From: Echinarachnius parma
Lineage: Eukaryota > Echinodermata > Echinoidea > Clypeasteroida > Echinarachniidae
DNA length: 64,000 nucleotides
Direction of reading: 5' to 3'
Assembly: GCA_037951105.1 (NCBI GenBank)
Contig: JBAMJV010002963.1
Span: 62,001 to 126,000, forward strand
The notes beneath the pieces are model-generated. The model was given only the letters and a program-made list of their open reading frames with translations, was not told the origin of the DNA and made no database searches. The position numbers and the translations under genes were made by a program. Below, piece after piece: positions 53,490 to 64,000 of the stretch; the first letter of the stretch is position 1, and every line of letters starts with the position of its first letter.

Positions 53490-56400
53490 GAGGCTATCAA
53501 ATTCAATCTTGAATGATTATGGAGACATTCGAGAAATTAAACCCATTTCCCCTCAGTTGGGGGCTTTGTCCCCCCAAGTCTCCCCACCCCCAACACCCCC
53601 CCCCCCCCCCCCTCCCCTGGAGAATTGTTTATTTTGTTAAAATTTTGCTTGTCTGCTACTGAGCTGACAGTATCAAGTGACATTCCCCCCCCCAAGTTTC
53701 ACAAGTTCTTGCTTCATATATGACTTGCATAATACGTTTTATTAATACGTTTTTGTTGTTGATTTTATTAGGATTATATTACGGTTTACCTGAGGTCAAA
53801 AGTCAAATGGCATTGGTCAAGTGAGTGCCTTTGCACAGGAGCTCTTTTTTTATAACTCAATTTCATTTTGGAAATCCTATGAATAGGAAAAGTTATTATG
53901 TTCATATTATTATCAAACAAGTATTATAAATCTGTAAGAAAGAAAAAAGTAATGAATTTCAAGTATTTTCTCAAACAGTTGTTTTTTAATGTATGGTCAT
54001 GCGTCGTGAGGTCGCCTCCTTTTGCGTTACATGCCATTTTGGGCTTCTGCGGGACAATGTTACAGTTGAGAGCAAATATTTTCTGAGGAAGACCCCCTAC
54101 CCTATCAAAACTATACATTTTCTGAAAGGAAATTACCCAAGGAACCCAAATATGTACTCAGAAATAACACTGGGTGTACAGTTAATTGTTCATATTGACC
54201 AAAACATGAAATTTTGTTTACAGTTTTAGAGGTCAATAATTTCCTGATAACTTTTTCTAAAGTAGCTCTAGACAAGAAATTATAATGTTTTCTTGTAGAG
54301 CAGACTTAGACCTTTACAGCAATATAATATTGTATGGGGTAAATTATTATTTTACAGGAGATATTTACATTCATATTTCATGATTTTTTAAAATTTAAAT
54401 AATCAATAATTTTCACTAAGTAGGAGTCACTAGATGAATGGAATATAGAGTAAAGCCTAAATATGATAAGCCATAATACAGTTTGATAAGTAAGCTTTAA
54501 TTTGATACCAAATTTGTATTCTGAAACCTTTTATTGTTCAAGATATTAACGTTTTTACCAAGAATTCACATTATTTATCTGTCAAGATTTTGCCCCCATA
54601 GAGTCTGTACAGGAAACCCCCAATTTTCTTTGTTTGTGTTGATTTAATAAAAAATGTATTTGGCAAAGACACTTTAAAATCATTTGACATTAAAGTTCAA
54701 TGTGTAAGCTTTCATTTGATACCAACATTGAAGTTATACATGTAGTTTTGACAAAGTTATTAACGTTTTAAGAAAAATTGCGCTTTGAGAGTCATTTCCC
54801 CATAGACTTTGTACACGGGCGCCGCTTCCTGCGGCGCCGCTTCCTGCTCCACCCTCCGGCTTTAACCTTCAAACGGCTGTATCTCAATCTTAAATAGAGG
54901 TATACCTTTGAAACTTTGCAGAATGATAGCATTTTGATAGCCCTTTCAAATGATACCAAATTTGTTAAGAAGGGATTTTCGGTTTTGAAAATATGAAGTA
55001 AAATGCACAAAAAAATCCCCAAAATGTAACGGCTCCACCCTATTTGGAGGCGAGTTCATGACACACGACCGTATTTAATTATGTGGTGATGTCTGGTCAC
55101 GTGTGTGACATTTTGGGGTGGTCACACAATATGAATGGGAATTCTACAAAATTATGTTGGGTTTAGATTCCAATGGTTCAATTTTCACAAAGTTTTTATC
55201 AACATCAGGAGAATAGATTTAAGCTTGCTAAATATCTGTTTGATATCTTGATTATTTTCTGAGTTATGATTTGAAAAATTATTTCAAAATTTGTAAATTT
55301 ATGCCAATGAGTATGAAAATGTCTGACTCTTAATTCAATATAAAACATATATAACTTTGGACATCTTTCCACAAATGGAACAAAACAACTGGAAGAAAAA
55401 GAAAAAAAAAAAAAATCAATTTTTTCCAAAAAAGGCTCACTTTACAAAGAATTGCCCTGTTATTGGAATGAATCTTGAACATTTGGTAATTTTTTTTATT
55501 TTCAAAATCGCAGATAAACCTTTGATATTTGTGGCTCAGATTTCATAGACAGTATTTATATTAGTTACTGTGTAAATACAGGGCTACATTACGTTACCAC
55601 TGACCCAAAACCACTGGAAATAGCTTTGGGCCAACAATATTTTGTTAATGTTGTCAATCAAAATTTACTTGCCCACCTACGTGTATGCAACCAAAAAAAA
55701 AACACAACACATTATTTGCTAAACAAGGGTACTGGGAACATAACTTAGACAAATTAAATTCTTTAAATTTATTAGTCCTTGTTCTAAAAAAAATACAGAA
55801 AAAGATGAACAAGTTATTAGTTTGTACAATAACAGGACCCTGTTGTAGACCGAGTTGCAGTAGATTGTAAAGGTGTAATTAATTGCAAACTGTCAGAAAA
55901 TATTCACATTTGAAGCAATCATATTTGTGCATTTAGTCATACTTGCATGATCTGACTTGCAATTAATTGCAACTTTACAATCAATTGCAACTCTTTCTGC
56001 TATGTATAAAAAAAAAAGAAATAGCATCTACTATCAAAGTGAAGTGTTATACATTTTTGGAACTGTCAAATAGATACCAGCTTCTTTGATATATTTTTAA
56101 TGATGTGATGGATTTCTAGGAAAACGTTCATTTAAGTTGTAAAGCTACTGGATTTAGTTTTTGATATGGTTCTACACGAAAGTGTCTAGTTGATAAAGTA
56201 TAATTTTTAAAATTATTTTGTTTCCTTTTAAAAATAAATTTGTATATGACATGTGAGGTGTGCAGTACAATATGGTAAGAATGTGAGTAAGGTGGGGCTT
56301 AGATAAACATCATTCATTGCTCAAAGCATAAATGTGGGATCCAGCAAGATACAAAGGAATGTATTTTCACAAAGTAAGCAAAACAAATATATATTTTTCT

Positions 56401-56527
56401 TGTACCATCTATATCATGTCTCTTGCTAATCATGTATCGCATTGATTGATTTAATTGATTTAGACTTTAGAATTACATACACAAAAATTTGTATGGGATG
56501 TAAACTGAATACCTTTTGATTCTATAC

Positions 56528-56761
56528 CAGCGAAAAAAATACACGGGGGCAGCGGGCGAATTCGCCCCCGAAATGCCCAAAAGAGCCCCCAAAAAGAAAG
56601 AAAAAAATTCTGTTTGGATCGTGATCAAATGCTTATAAGATGATCACTTACAGCATTAGAGCTTAATAGTAGCCCCTGAAAATCGAAAAAGAGCCCGGAA
56701 ATTTGTAGCCCCCGAGATGATACAAGTAGCCCCCGAAATAAAAATATTAATTTTTTCGCTG
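56528..56761. mobile_element. Non-autonomous hAT-like element, 234 bp, 8-bp target duplication
   Basis: CAGCGAAAAAAAT and ATTTTTTCGCTG are inverted repeats flanked by TTCTATAC on both sides (56520-56527 and 56762-56769). The interior repeats 'gcccccgaaat', like the 1504-1677 family, but the ends differ. Confidence 0.85.
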
Positions 56762-56824
56762 TTCTATACCATCCCAAGAACTTATCTTCTGTGAACTAAT
56801 TTGAATTGCACTATACTCTTAAAT

Positions 56825-57098
56825 CAGGGCTCCACACATAACTTTTTGTCAGCTGCCCAGTCGGAACAGTGAAATAATTTCTTCCCTTTTTCTGGTGGCC
56901 CAAACATTTTTATTTCATGAGTAAACTTTTGACACACTATTTCCTGATAAAACCTGTGATTATACATGGAAGATTATACATGGAAGAAAACAAGATTTTT
57001 CTAATTTTGTCAATGTTGGGTTGAAAAGCTTCTTGCCCGATCGGGCCACCAATATCACTGGCCCCGGGCCAGCGGGCCAGTGTTAGTGTCGAGCCCTG
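56825..57098. mobile_element. DNA element with 7-bp target duplication, CAGGGCTC family
   Basis: CAGGGCTCCACAC and GTGTCGAGCCCTG are inverted repeats; CTTAAAT flanks both sides (56818-56824 and 57099-57105). Its interior is homologous, in reverse, to 9211-9525, including 'caacattgacaaaatt'-type and 'ggccaccag'-type stretches. Confidence 0.75.
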
Positions 57099-57346
57099 CT
57101 TAAATATGAATGCACCTTCAACATTTAATGTTACAAATATGGGATTCTAAATTGTAAAGAGGCTTACATGTACCAATGATACATAATCTGATGATTATTT
57201 TCAGATTTAAAGATTGAGTTTCCAAACTTTTTAGGAGTTCAGAAATCAAAATCTTTGAAATGCAGTGTATGTGAAGTAAGAAAGAAAATCCTGTGCCAGC
57301 AATTTTTAAATTCTTACACATCCTTGTAAATTGTGTTTGTCTTCAG

Positions 57347-57422
57347 GTGAAGCACATTATGGAGGAGGCTGTGACAAGGAAGTTTGTACACGAGGAAAGT
57401 GGAAGCATTATATCCCTTTGTG
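57347..57422 (+). CDS. SGSM: SGSM1/2-like coding exon 3
   Basis: 25 codons plus one base between GTCTTCAG and GTAAGT. It reads VKHIMEEAVTRKFVHEESGS, then IISLC, almost identical to the VKQIMEEAVTRKFVHEDS..II(S/A)(F/L)C block that precedes the RUN domain in SGSM1 and SGSM2. SGSM proteins bind RAP and RAB GTPases and carry a C-terminal TBC (Rab-GAP) domain. The next exon (VEAC.. in the family) is not found up to 64000, so intron 3 exceeds 6.5 kb. Which of the vertebrate paralogues it is closest to cannot be decided from 45 residues. Confidence 0.93.
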
Positions 57423-57796
57423 GTAAGTTGAATCTATATTCTATGTCTTCATTTTTTGTGAATTATCATAGACATGTCATTGTTGTAAATAATTTCAGAA
57501 GCAAGTTTAACCTAATCGTTCTCAGTATAATTTTGTTTATTTATTAAAGCATACATTGTAGATAACTATTATTGATAACAATCATTTTCCTAAATTAGGC
57601 ACTATATAGACATTTTATATCAATTTGTATTTAAATGTATTCAAAATAAAACAAAATCATCATTTCAAAATTATCCATCAATTTGTCGTGAACATTTTCA
57701 CGAGGGCGTTTTTTTTTACTCAAAATTTCCAAAATAGCCCTCGTAAATTTTTAAAAAAATGGTTGGTACTCTGTAGATTCCGGAAGGTGCTATTAA

Positions 57797-58220
57797 AGGG
57801 ATAGTACAGTTCTGGTCAAACTGAATTTTAGTATGATGACACGCACAGTACCCCGGGGTACCGTAGTACCCCGGTATCCCGCGTTGTGTAGCGCCATCTT
57901 GCGTCCAAGCTATTGCGTTGTGCATGCAGTTCAGCGTGCGATTGTATGCACACTATACCCACAGTACAGCCCTAAAAATTAAATACCGTATTTGCTGGTG
58001 TATTACCTGCACCTTTTTTCAAAAAAAAAAAAAAAAAAAAGGGGGTGCGGTTAATACACGACCGTATTAACCACCTTTTTTTTAAATTTTTTTTAATTTT
58101 TTTTTTAGGGGTGCGGTTAATACACCGGAGCGGTTAATACACCGACAAATACGGTAAATAATTTTTTTTAAATGGCAGATTTTTGTCTGGTACCCCGGGG
58201 TACCGTTTATGTCATCATAT
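57797..58220. mobile_element. Three-level nest of inverted-repeat elements
   Basis: An AGGGATAG MITE starts in TTAA at 57793. After 'gaattttagta' it is broken by an element at about 57833-58220 with ATGATGACA../TGTCATCAT ends and GTACCCCGGGGTACC palindromes. That element in turn holds, at 57984-58156, the TACCGTATTTGC..GCAAATACGGTA element. Confidence 0.65.
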
Positions 58221-58403
58221 ATCTGAAACGTGTTATCATTAATAATTAAAGTTATAAATCAATGATACTTGAATGGTAGAACAAATATAAACAGCTAAGT
58301 TACAAGGCTGTTTTCATTAAAAAGCACAAGTTGGCCCCTTCCAGGCACCTGAAAGTTTCAACCATTAACACACAAAACAAATGGGAATGTGTCTTTTGGT
58401 TAA

Positions 58404-58483
58404 AGGGATAGTTGAGTTTTGGTGTAGGTTTTGGTTGCTAAAATTCATTTTGACCAAAACTGTACTAAAACTCAACTATCCCT
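58404..58483. mobile_element. 80-bp deletion derivative of the TTAA MITE
   Basis: Both AGGGATAGTTGAGTTTTGG and CCAAAACTGTACTAAAACTC..CCCT ends are kept, with TTAA on both sides (58400-58403 and 58484-58487), but nearly all of the interior is missing. Confidence 0.75.
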
Positions 58484-59117
58484 TTAAATAAGTAATCAAT
58501 AGAAGATCATCAAAAAACAATTTTAAAGCCACTTCAATGGTATGTTTTCAAAAATGTGTAGGATTTATATATATATTTTCTTATATAACTATTGAATAAA
58601 TGTTGAGGGAATGTTTTTCTTTGAGGGATTTAAGATGCTAATATTGAGGGAAGCATTCACGAAATAGCATTTAAAATCCAAAGGGAACATTCCATGATGT
58701 TCCTGACATCAAAATAAACATTGTTACATGTTATTTGACTTTGTCTAGGTATAATTACAATTTGATCTTCACAACTTAAGCAGCCGAGTTCAATTAAAAT
58801 ATTGTGACTTTCTGAAGTGATATATGGAAATCATGGTCAGTTATATTATAATAGTTGAAGAATGTCATACACAAGTATGTCAGGCCTATAACAAGTGTGT
58901 ACGTTTCATCCCTGGGGTAGATGACCCTTCAAGAATGCAGTAAACAGGCTTGTAAATTACATCCTGTGTCTACCTCCAGTGGTGAACATTAACACCTGCA
59001 ATAACATAGCAAGACAATTCAGTTATAGATTTTCATGAAAATTTTCTCATATCGATCAATCGCCACTCTGAAGGGTGAGACATACTGTAACACTTCTGCT
59101 GTGAAAAAAGAAAGAAG

Positions 59118-59240
59118 TTAAAGTCCTTCCCGTGCCAATTTTGGCACAAAAGACGGCGCCTATCTCCTTCATTCATTAGCCCAAGGCCACACGTCTTCTA
59201 AATGTAGCGAAAGCTACAGAAGGGGGCCAGTCCTCTGGTA
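59118..59240 (+). repeat. GTCCTTCCCGTGCC repeat, copy 2 of 3
   Basis: 'aaagtccttcccgtgccaattttggcaca..gacggcgcctatctcc' is longer than the 33630 copy, which has lost this middle part. It ends 'gctacagaagggggccagtcctctggtaactc'. Confidence 0.7.
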
Positions 59241-59453
59241 ACTCGTGTGATTAACTTTCCCTTTTCCACATATGCCGAGCGCCTGACTAGAAGGCAGAAT
59301 GAACCATTTTCAAAGTCCTTGTACAATTTGCTAATTCATGAAGTGAATCAGTTTTTCCTTTAAAAAAAAAATCAAAATGTCATCAGACATCAGTTTGAAG
59401 AAAAGTACTGTTTTTACTTCACAAGTGTTCTCGTACCAAGGAATTCCTTGCCA

Positions 59454-59533
59454 TTAACCCCTTGACTACGGGAACCGGGTGGGTTGTGTACAAAGCCTAT
59501 AGGGATTTCAGAAAATCGAAGGGATCGGGTTAA
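59454..59533. mobile_element. 80-bp TTAA-ended mini-element
   Basis: TTAACCCCTTGACTACGGG at the left and GATCGGGTTAA at the right. A second copy, 'aaacccttgacctcgggaacc..ggaacgggttaa', is at 30744-30822. The CCC/GGG ends inside TTAA suggest a piggyBac-type MITE. Confidence 0.65.
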
Positions 59534-60030
59534 CCGTTCTCCTTGGCAATACAGTGTTTGGTACTGGCATTTGTCTGATGGCCTTGGGTAAGTATTAGGG
59601 GCAAGTAAAGCTTGATGGTGATGTGCCCGTAAAATGTCAATAACTTGAATCTTAGTGGCCTTATTGCCTTCCAAGGGCAATTTAAGTTTTAATTAATTAA
59701 CAAGTGCTATAGTCTATATAGAGAAAAATATTACTAAATTCCTTAAATGTAAAATGAGCAAGAAATCAAATGTTTGCTTACAATGAGTACATTTGGAACA
59801 ATTTTCTGGTATTTGTTGATTAATTTTAAATAATGCATCGGATATCTGAACAAAACGAAGACAACAATTCATCTCATCCAAAGACAATCTGCGACCATCT
59901 CGATTCCACCATATGGTAGAGTTGGGATGTGGGAGCGATGCATTAGAAGATTCACGTAGCCCACATTACCATGCCTAGCTACCCAGCCTCCATAAACAAC
60001 CTGCTTCTACATGCTTTTACTTGACATGTA

Positions 60031-60063
60031 CACTCACACACACACACACACGCACACACACAC
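60031..60063 (+). repeat. CA dinucleotide microsatellite
   Basis: (CA)n with one G interruption in SGSM intron 3. Confidence 0.95.
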
Positions 60064-60180
60064 TGTACTTGTCCCTCGTGATGCTACTAGGTATAGATCT
60101 ACATACAGTGCCTGCATGACATCTACCACATAACTCATATCAAGCAGACAACCTGTTATGCTATTGTCCACAGCAAGCCA

Positions 60181-60218
60181 TGTGTGTGTATGATTGTGTT
60201 TGTGTGTACCGAAGCAGG

Positions 60219-60250
<32 letters not shown>

Positions 60251-60335
60251 CTGTGTGTGTGTGCGCCTGTGCCTGTGTGTATGTGTGTGCGCCTGTGTAT
60301 GTGTGTGTGTGTGCCTGTGTGTGTGTGTGTGTGGG
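60181..60335 (+). repeat. GT dinucleotide microsatellite
   Basis: Imperfect (GT)n with regular CCTGTG interruptions. Cys/Val-rich frames on the plus strand and Thr/His-rich frames on the minus strand are artefacts. Confidence 0.95.
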
Positions 60336-60529
60336 TGTATGTTGGTTGTCTGCGCTGTACATGACATGTACATGCTGCTGAGTGTTTTTCTCCTCCATGT
60401 ACATGCATGTGCAATACATGACATTCACATTTCTACCCCATTCTTGCTTGATAGAGTGTGATCTACTGATGATGTGAGCTTGTCATACTGGAGGGTCGCA
60501 ATGGTTCAACACCAGGGGGACAAATTAAA

Positions 60530-61060
60530 ATCAGTTTTTTGGGGGGGCTTCTTTTCAAGCTCACCTGTATGAAAAAAGGCTAACCAATATATCTTGCATT
60601 GAAGTGGAACTCGTTTTCTATTTGGCGGACTCTTTTTGGCATTTCAAGGCTGAATCGCCCTAAGCCCATATATTTCTTTTTTTTAATACTTGATCATGAT
60701 TTGTCAAATTAAAATCTGTTATAGGGGGCTTCTTTTCAAGCTCACCTGCATGAAAAAAAAAGGCCAACCAATATTGCTTGTATTGGAAGTGGAACTCGTT
60801 TTCGTTTTGGGGGACTCTTTTTGGCATTTCGAGGCTAAATCGCCCTAAGCCCATATTTTGTTTAAACCCGATAATGATTTGTCAAATTAAATTCTGTTAT
60901 AGAGGGCTTCTTTTCAAGGGGGCTTCTTTTCAAGCCGCCTTCATGAAAAAAGGCCAACAAAAGATTTTTGTTTTGAAGTGGAACTCTTTTCAATTTGGGG
61001 GACTCTTTGGCATTTCAAGGGTTAAGTCGCCCTAAGCCCCCATCTTTTTTACCGGATAGA
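60530..61060 (+). repeat. Three-unit tandem repeat of about 175-180 bp
   Basis: Each unit runs 'gggcttcttttcaag..cacctg..atgaaaaaa' through 'gaagtggaactc' and 'gggactctttttggcatttc' to 'cgccctaagccc'. The three units start near 60541, 60725 and 60905, the last having a duplicated 'gggcttcttttcaag'. Confidence 0.8.
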
Positions 61061-61247
61061 TTTGTCATGATTGAATTGTGCGTGGGACATATTGAACATG
61101 CCAGGAGGCAGTGCTGATTCAATGCTAGAAATTAACCTTTTTTTTACAGGGCTTCTCAAATGCTATGCTCGGCCATCCTCAAACAATGAAAAACATAATT
61201 TGAAAACTGGTTATATTTGGTTAATATACTCATTTGTTAGTTAGTTA

Positions 61248-61372
61248 AGTTAAAGTCCTTTCCGTGCCAAATTTGGCACATAAGGCGGCACCTATCTCTG
61301 ATTCATTAGCTTTAGGCCACACGTCTACGTATTGAAAGTTACCGAGGGGGGCTAGTCCTCTGGTAACTCTGT
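61248..61372 (+). repeat. GTCCTTCCCGTGCC repeat, copy 3 of 3
   Basis: 'ttaaagtcctttccgtgccaaatttggcaca' to 'ggggggctagtcctctggtaactc', matching 59118-59240 with about one change in eight. Confidence 0.7.
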
Positions 61373-62765
61373 GTCACGACATGGCGCATCTATATTTCAC
61401 TATATCACAGTATCAATATTTTTTTGTTTTGACAATTCATAACAAGATACATGAATATCCAGATACAATATTAGATTCATAAAAAATAGTTAATAATGAA
61501 CACATAGTATGAAACGTTTATAACACTTATAGAAAGCTAAAAGAAAAAAGATAATAACAAAAATACTAGTACAGCACTAGTATTCACAGAGTGGAATGTT
61601 TAAATAACATCATTTATTGGGCAAAATTGCATGCAATAAATATTGTATTACATACTGTACACATAGGGGAATGTCAAACAAGAAAGTTGGTTGAACTCAG
61701 TAATAATGCTATGTACAGAATATGCCATTCATAACATACAGTGAGAGATCAATGCTAAATAGAGCCTGGGGAGTGTTGCATAAGAGTTGTTATTAATCGC
61801 AAAGTTGAGATTAAATGCAAGTTAGAAAATTTGCACATTTGAGCCAATCAGAGATCTGTGAATTTTAGGGATATTTATTTTTAATGTTTGCGTTTTATCG
61901 CAAAGCAGAGAAAAATCACTGAGGCTCAGGGCAAATCAGGCCCTGAAATGTCAAATAGTTGCATTCAAAACAAATTTAGAGTCCTATTTTCATACAGATG
62001 AGCTTGCAAAGTAGCCCCCCCCCCCCCCCCCCAAAAAAAAAAAAATTATAATAATAATGATAATAAAATAAAAATATAAATAAATTAATTAATTAATAAA
62101 TAATAATAAAAAATCCCTGATACAAAACCACCCAGATCAAGCAGCATGTGGCATGCTGTTTGATAGTGAATAGACAGGAAATTGTCCTTCTCCTTTGAAA
62201 GCAATATAATCTACTTTAACATTCAGGCTTGACGTCAACTGATTTAAATGCAGAATCTATCTCAAATTTGCTACACATTGCTGAAAACAAATTATTACAC
62301 AGAAATGACTGGAAAGGTATACACTGTATTGACACAAGTTGTTATTTTTTTCTTCCATGGATGAAAAATAAAGCACATGTTTGTACATGTGCCTCTATGA
62401 ACTACCATGAAGTGGTAGATGTTATTAAATGCACGTATTCTAAAAGAGGTTACAAATTATCCTTCACTTTCTTCCAAGTAGAACAAATGAAGATACGGCT
62501 TCAATTTTATGTATTTGATAAATCAGTAATTATTTTTCAGATTTGCATTTGTAATGGAAATAACAAAACAAAACAGTATGTATAAACATTTTATTCAGAA
62601 TATAAAAACAAAAAATAGTAAACCCAAGAAGGTTCTAGAAATAGAACCTCCATGGTAAACCACAATCAAATCACTTAATCCATGAATTGAAATTACAAGC
62701 ATTCAAACAACATTTTGTTAAGTTCTGTTGTTGACAGATAATTGTAATTATTAACTTCAATTATT

Positions 62766-63265
62766 GCAATGCTCAAAATTAACATCTATAGGCCCCCTTG
62801 CCCAGGGCCACTAGCACTTATCATTGGGCCACTAACTTCCATTGATGATGTATAATTCCGCTAGCCCTAATGAAATGCTAGAAATTAACCATTTTGCCTT
62901 GTGGCCCAGTCGGACAAGTAAAAACAAGATTGTTCAACTTTGAGTGGCCCAAAACCTTAATCTGGTGGCCCCAAACAAAGAAAAACATAACAAATTCTGT
63001 TAAATTTGGATGCCCAAATGGGCCAGTAGAATTTAGGATCAATGAAATTTGGTAGCCCGGAGCTAATTTTTAGTGGCCCCGGGCCAGCGGGCCTATGCTA
63101 ATTTTGAGCACTGCCTAATGGTCAACTAAATATAACAGACTTTTTAATGTTTTTCTTTGTTTAGGGCCACCAGATTCAGGTTTTCGGGCCACTTAATTTG
63201 GAAAAATTTTGGTTTTTACTTAACATACTGGACAACAAGGCAAAAAGTTAATTTCAAGCATTGTC
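62766..63265. repeat. Composite of GGCCAGCGGGCC..GAGCACTG elements
   Basis: 'aatgctcaaaattaacatct' on the left and 'gctaattttgagcactg' at 63098-63113 are inverted ends. A related unit, 'aatgctagaaattaacc..ggcccagtcgg', is inserted at about 62874 and its far part continues to 63265. The block 62930-63113 matches 31252-31436. Confidence 0.6.
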
Positions 63266-64000
63266 TATTGTTATTATTGATCATGAGTTCACTCAAGACT
63301 GTAACTACAAGCGGCCGTCCAGTTGAACTCATTAGAATGCCAGGATGGCTTGAACTCATATGTCCACGCCAGTGTTACTATGGCAACCTGATTGGTCGTC
63401 TTGGATACAAAGACTGCTGGGTATTATGTACGGCAACATGAGAGATGTGTATAACAGTGTACTTGTGAAGCATTTGGAAGAATAACCACATGTATTACAA
63501 GATTTCTGCTTGATAGTTTTTCTAATGAAAGATAATTAAATTAAAAGATGGATGGAACTGACCAGGAAATATATTATATAATTTAAAAATGAACAAAAAA
63601 ATGTATCCAATTAGAAACAGGCAAGAATACAAGTACACTGTTATGCACAGCTCTCATGTTGCAGTACATAATACCCAGCAGTGCAATTTGGCAGTCTTTG
63701 TATCCAAAAACTACACAGCTGTAGGAAACCTCTTAAATGAACCTGTAAAGTTTTTGCTTTGATTTCCAAATATTGTGAACCCATCTTCTAATGTAAAGAC
63801 TTGAAATTGTAGTCAAAGTAGAAATGTTAATACTAAAACATACATGTGTTCAAAACTACACAGCTGTAGGAAACCTCTCAAATAAACCTGTACAATATTA
63901 GCTAAATTATTCCCAATATTGTGTTATTGCCTTTAATAATTACGTCAAAAAAGGAATGGCGTGCAGCTTTAACTAGATTTATGCCGGGTAGGCCTTTGTT

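Larger units (their letters stand above)
57423..64000. other. SGSM intron 3 up to window edge
   Basis: No further SGSM exon and no other gene was recognised. It contains nested MITEs near 57797-58483, two GTCCTTCCCGTGCC repeats, CA/GT microsatellites, a three-unit tandem repeat at 60530-61060 and GGCCAGCGGGCC-type elements near 62766-63265. Confidence 0.6.

Noticed and set aside
60156-60461. Cys/Val-rich and Thr/His-rich open frames
   Set aside because: They come from the CA/GT microsatellite.
62229-62585. 118-codon open frame on the plus strand
   Set aside because: AT-rich composition, no recognisable domain, and no splice or homology support. Likely chance.

Overview
The window is animal genomic DNA: long introns with GT..AG boundaries, no operons, no rRNA, no CRISPR, and dense DNA-transposon and retroposon debris. 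The repeat style (tRNA-like SINEs with ATT tails, many foldback and hAT-like elements, long poly-G runs, 'GCCTCCGCC' hairpin-ended repeats) together with the protein sequences suggests a marine invertebrate deuterostome, most likely an echinoderm. That assignment is an inference; the two conserved genes themselves are pan-metazoan.

Three protein-coding loci are supported. (1) The plus strand from 5716 to 35922 carries coding exons 2 to 28 of the clathrin heavy chain (CLTC). All 27 exons in the window were placed by hand with consistent splice sites and phases; they sum to 5031 nt, or 1676 residues plus a stop. Only the first short coding exon (about 14 residues, ending ...HLQ in the family) is missing and should lie to the left. 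(2) The minus strand from 43709 down to 42150 holds an intronless 519-residue protein with an N-terminal PTB/PID domain that most resembles FAM43. (3) The plus strand from 48715 holds the first three coding exons of an SGSM1/SGSM2 orthologue (RUN-TBC small G protein signalling modulator); the rest of the gene lies beyond the right edge.

Layout: 1-5715, probable clathrin intron 1 or upstream DNA, packed with foldback elements; 5716-35922, clathrin exons and repeat-rich introns; 35923 to about 38375, clathrin 3' UTR; about 38400-42149, repeats and microsatellites; 42150-43709, the PTB gene; 43710-48714, hAT-like elements and the SGSM promoter side; 48715-64000, SGSM exons 1-3 and their large introns with nested transposons and microsatellites.

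The most unusual signal is in the clathrin introns. At least seven exon boundaries (exon 8 3' end, exon 15 5' end, exon 16 5' and 3' ends, exon 19 3' end, exon 24 3' end, exon 26 5' end) are accompanied by one to three local tandem copies of 'exon edge plus adjacent intron'. In the exon 15 case a complete duplicate splice acceptor precedes 45 well-conserved codons and then an in-frame stop, a natural candidate for a poison acceptor. Separately, many non-autonomous transposons can be delimited to the base by their target duplications, including insertions whose empty sites are visible in other copies in the same window, and retroposon tails that end within about 20 bp of clathrin splice sites.
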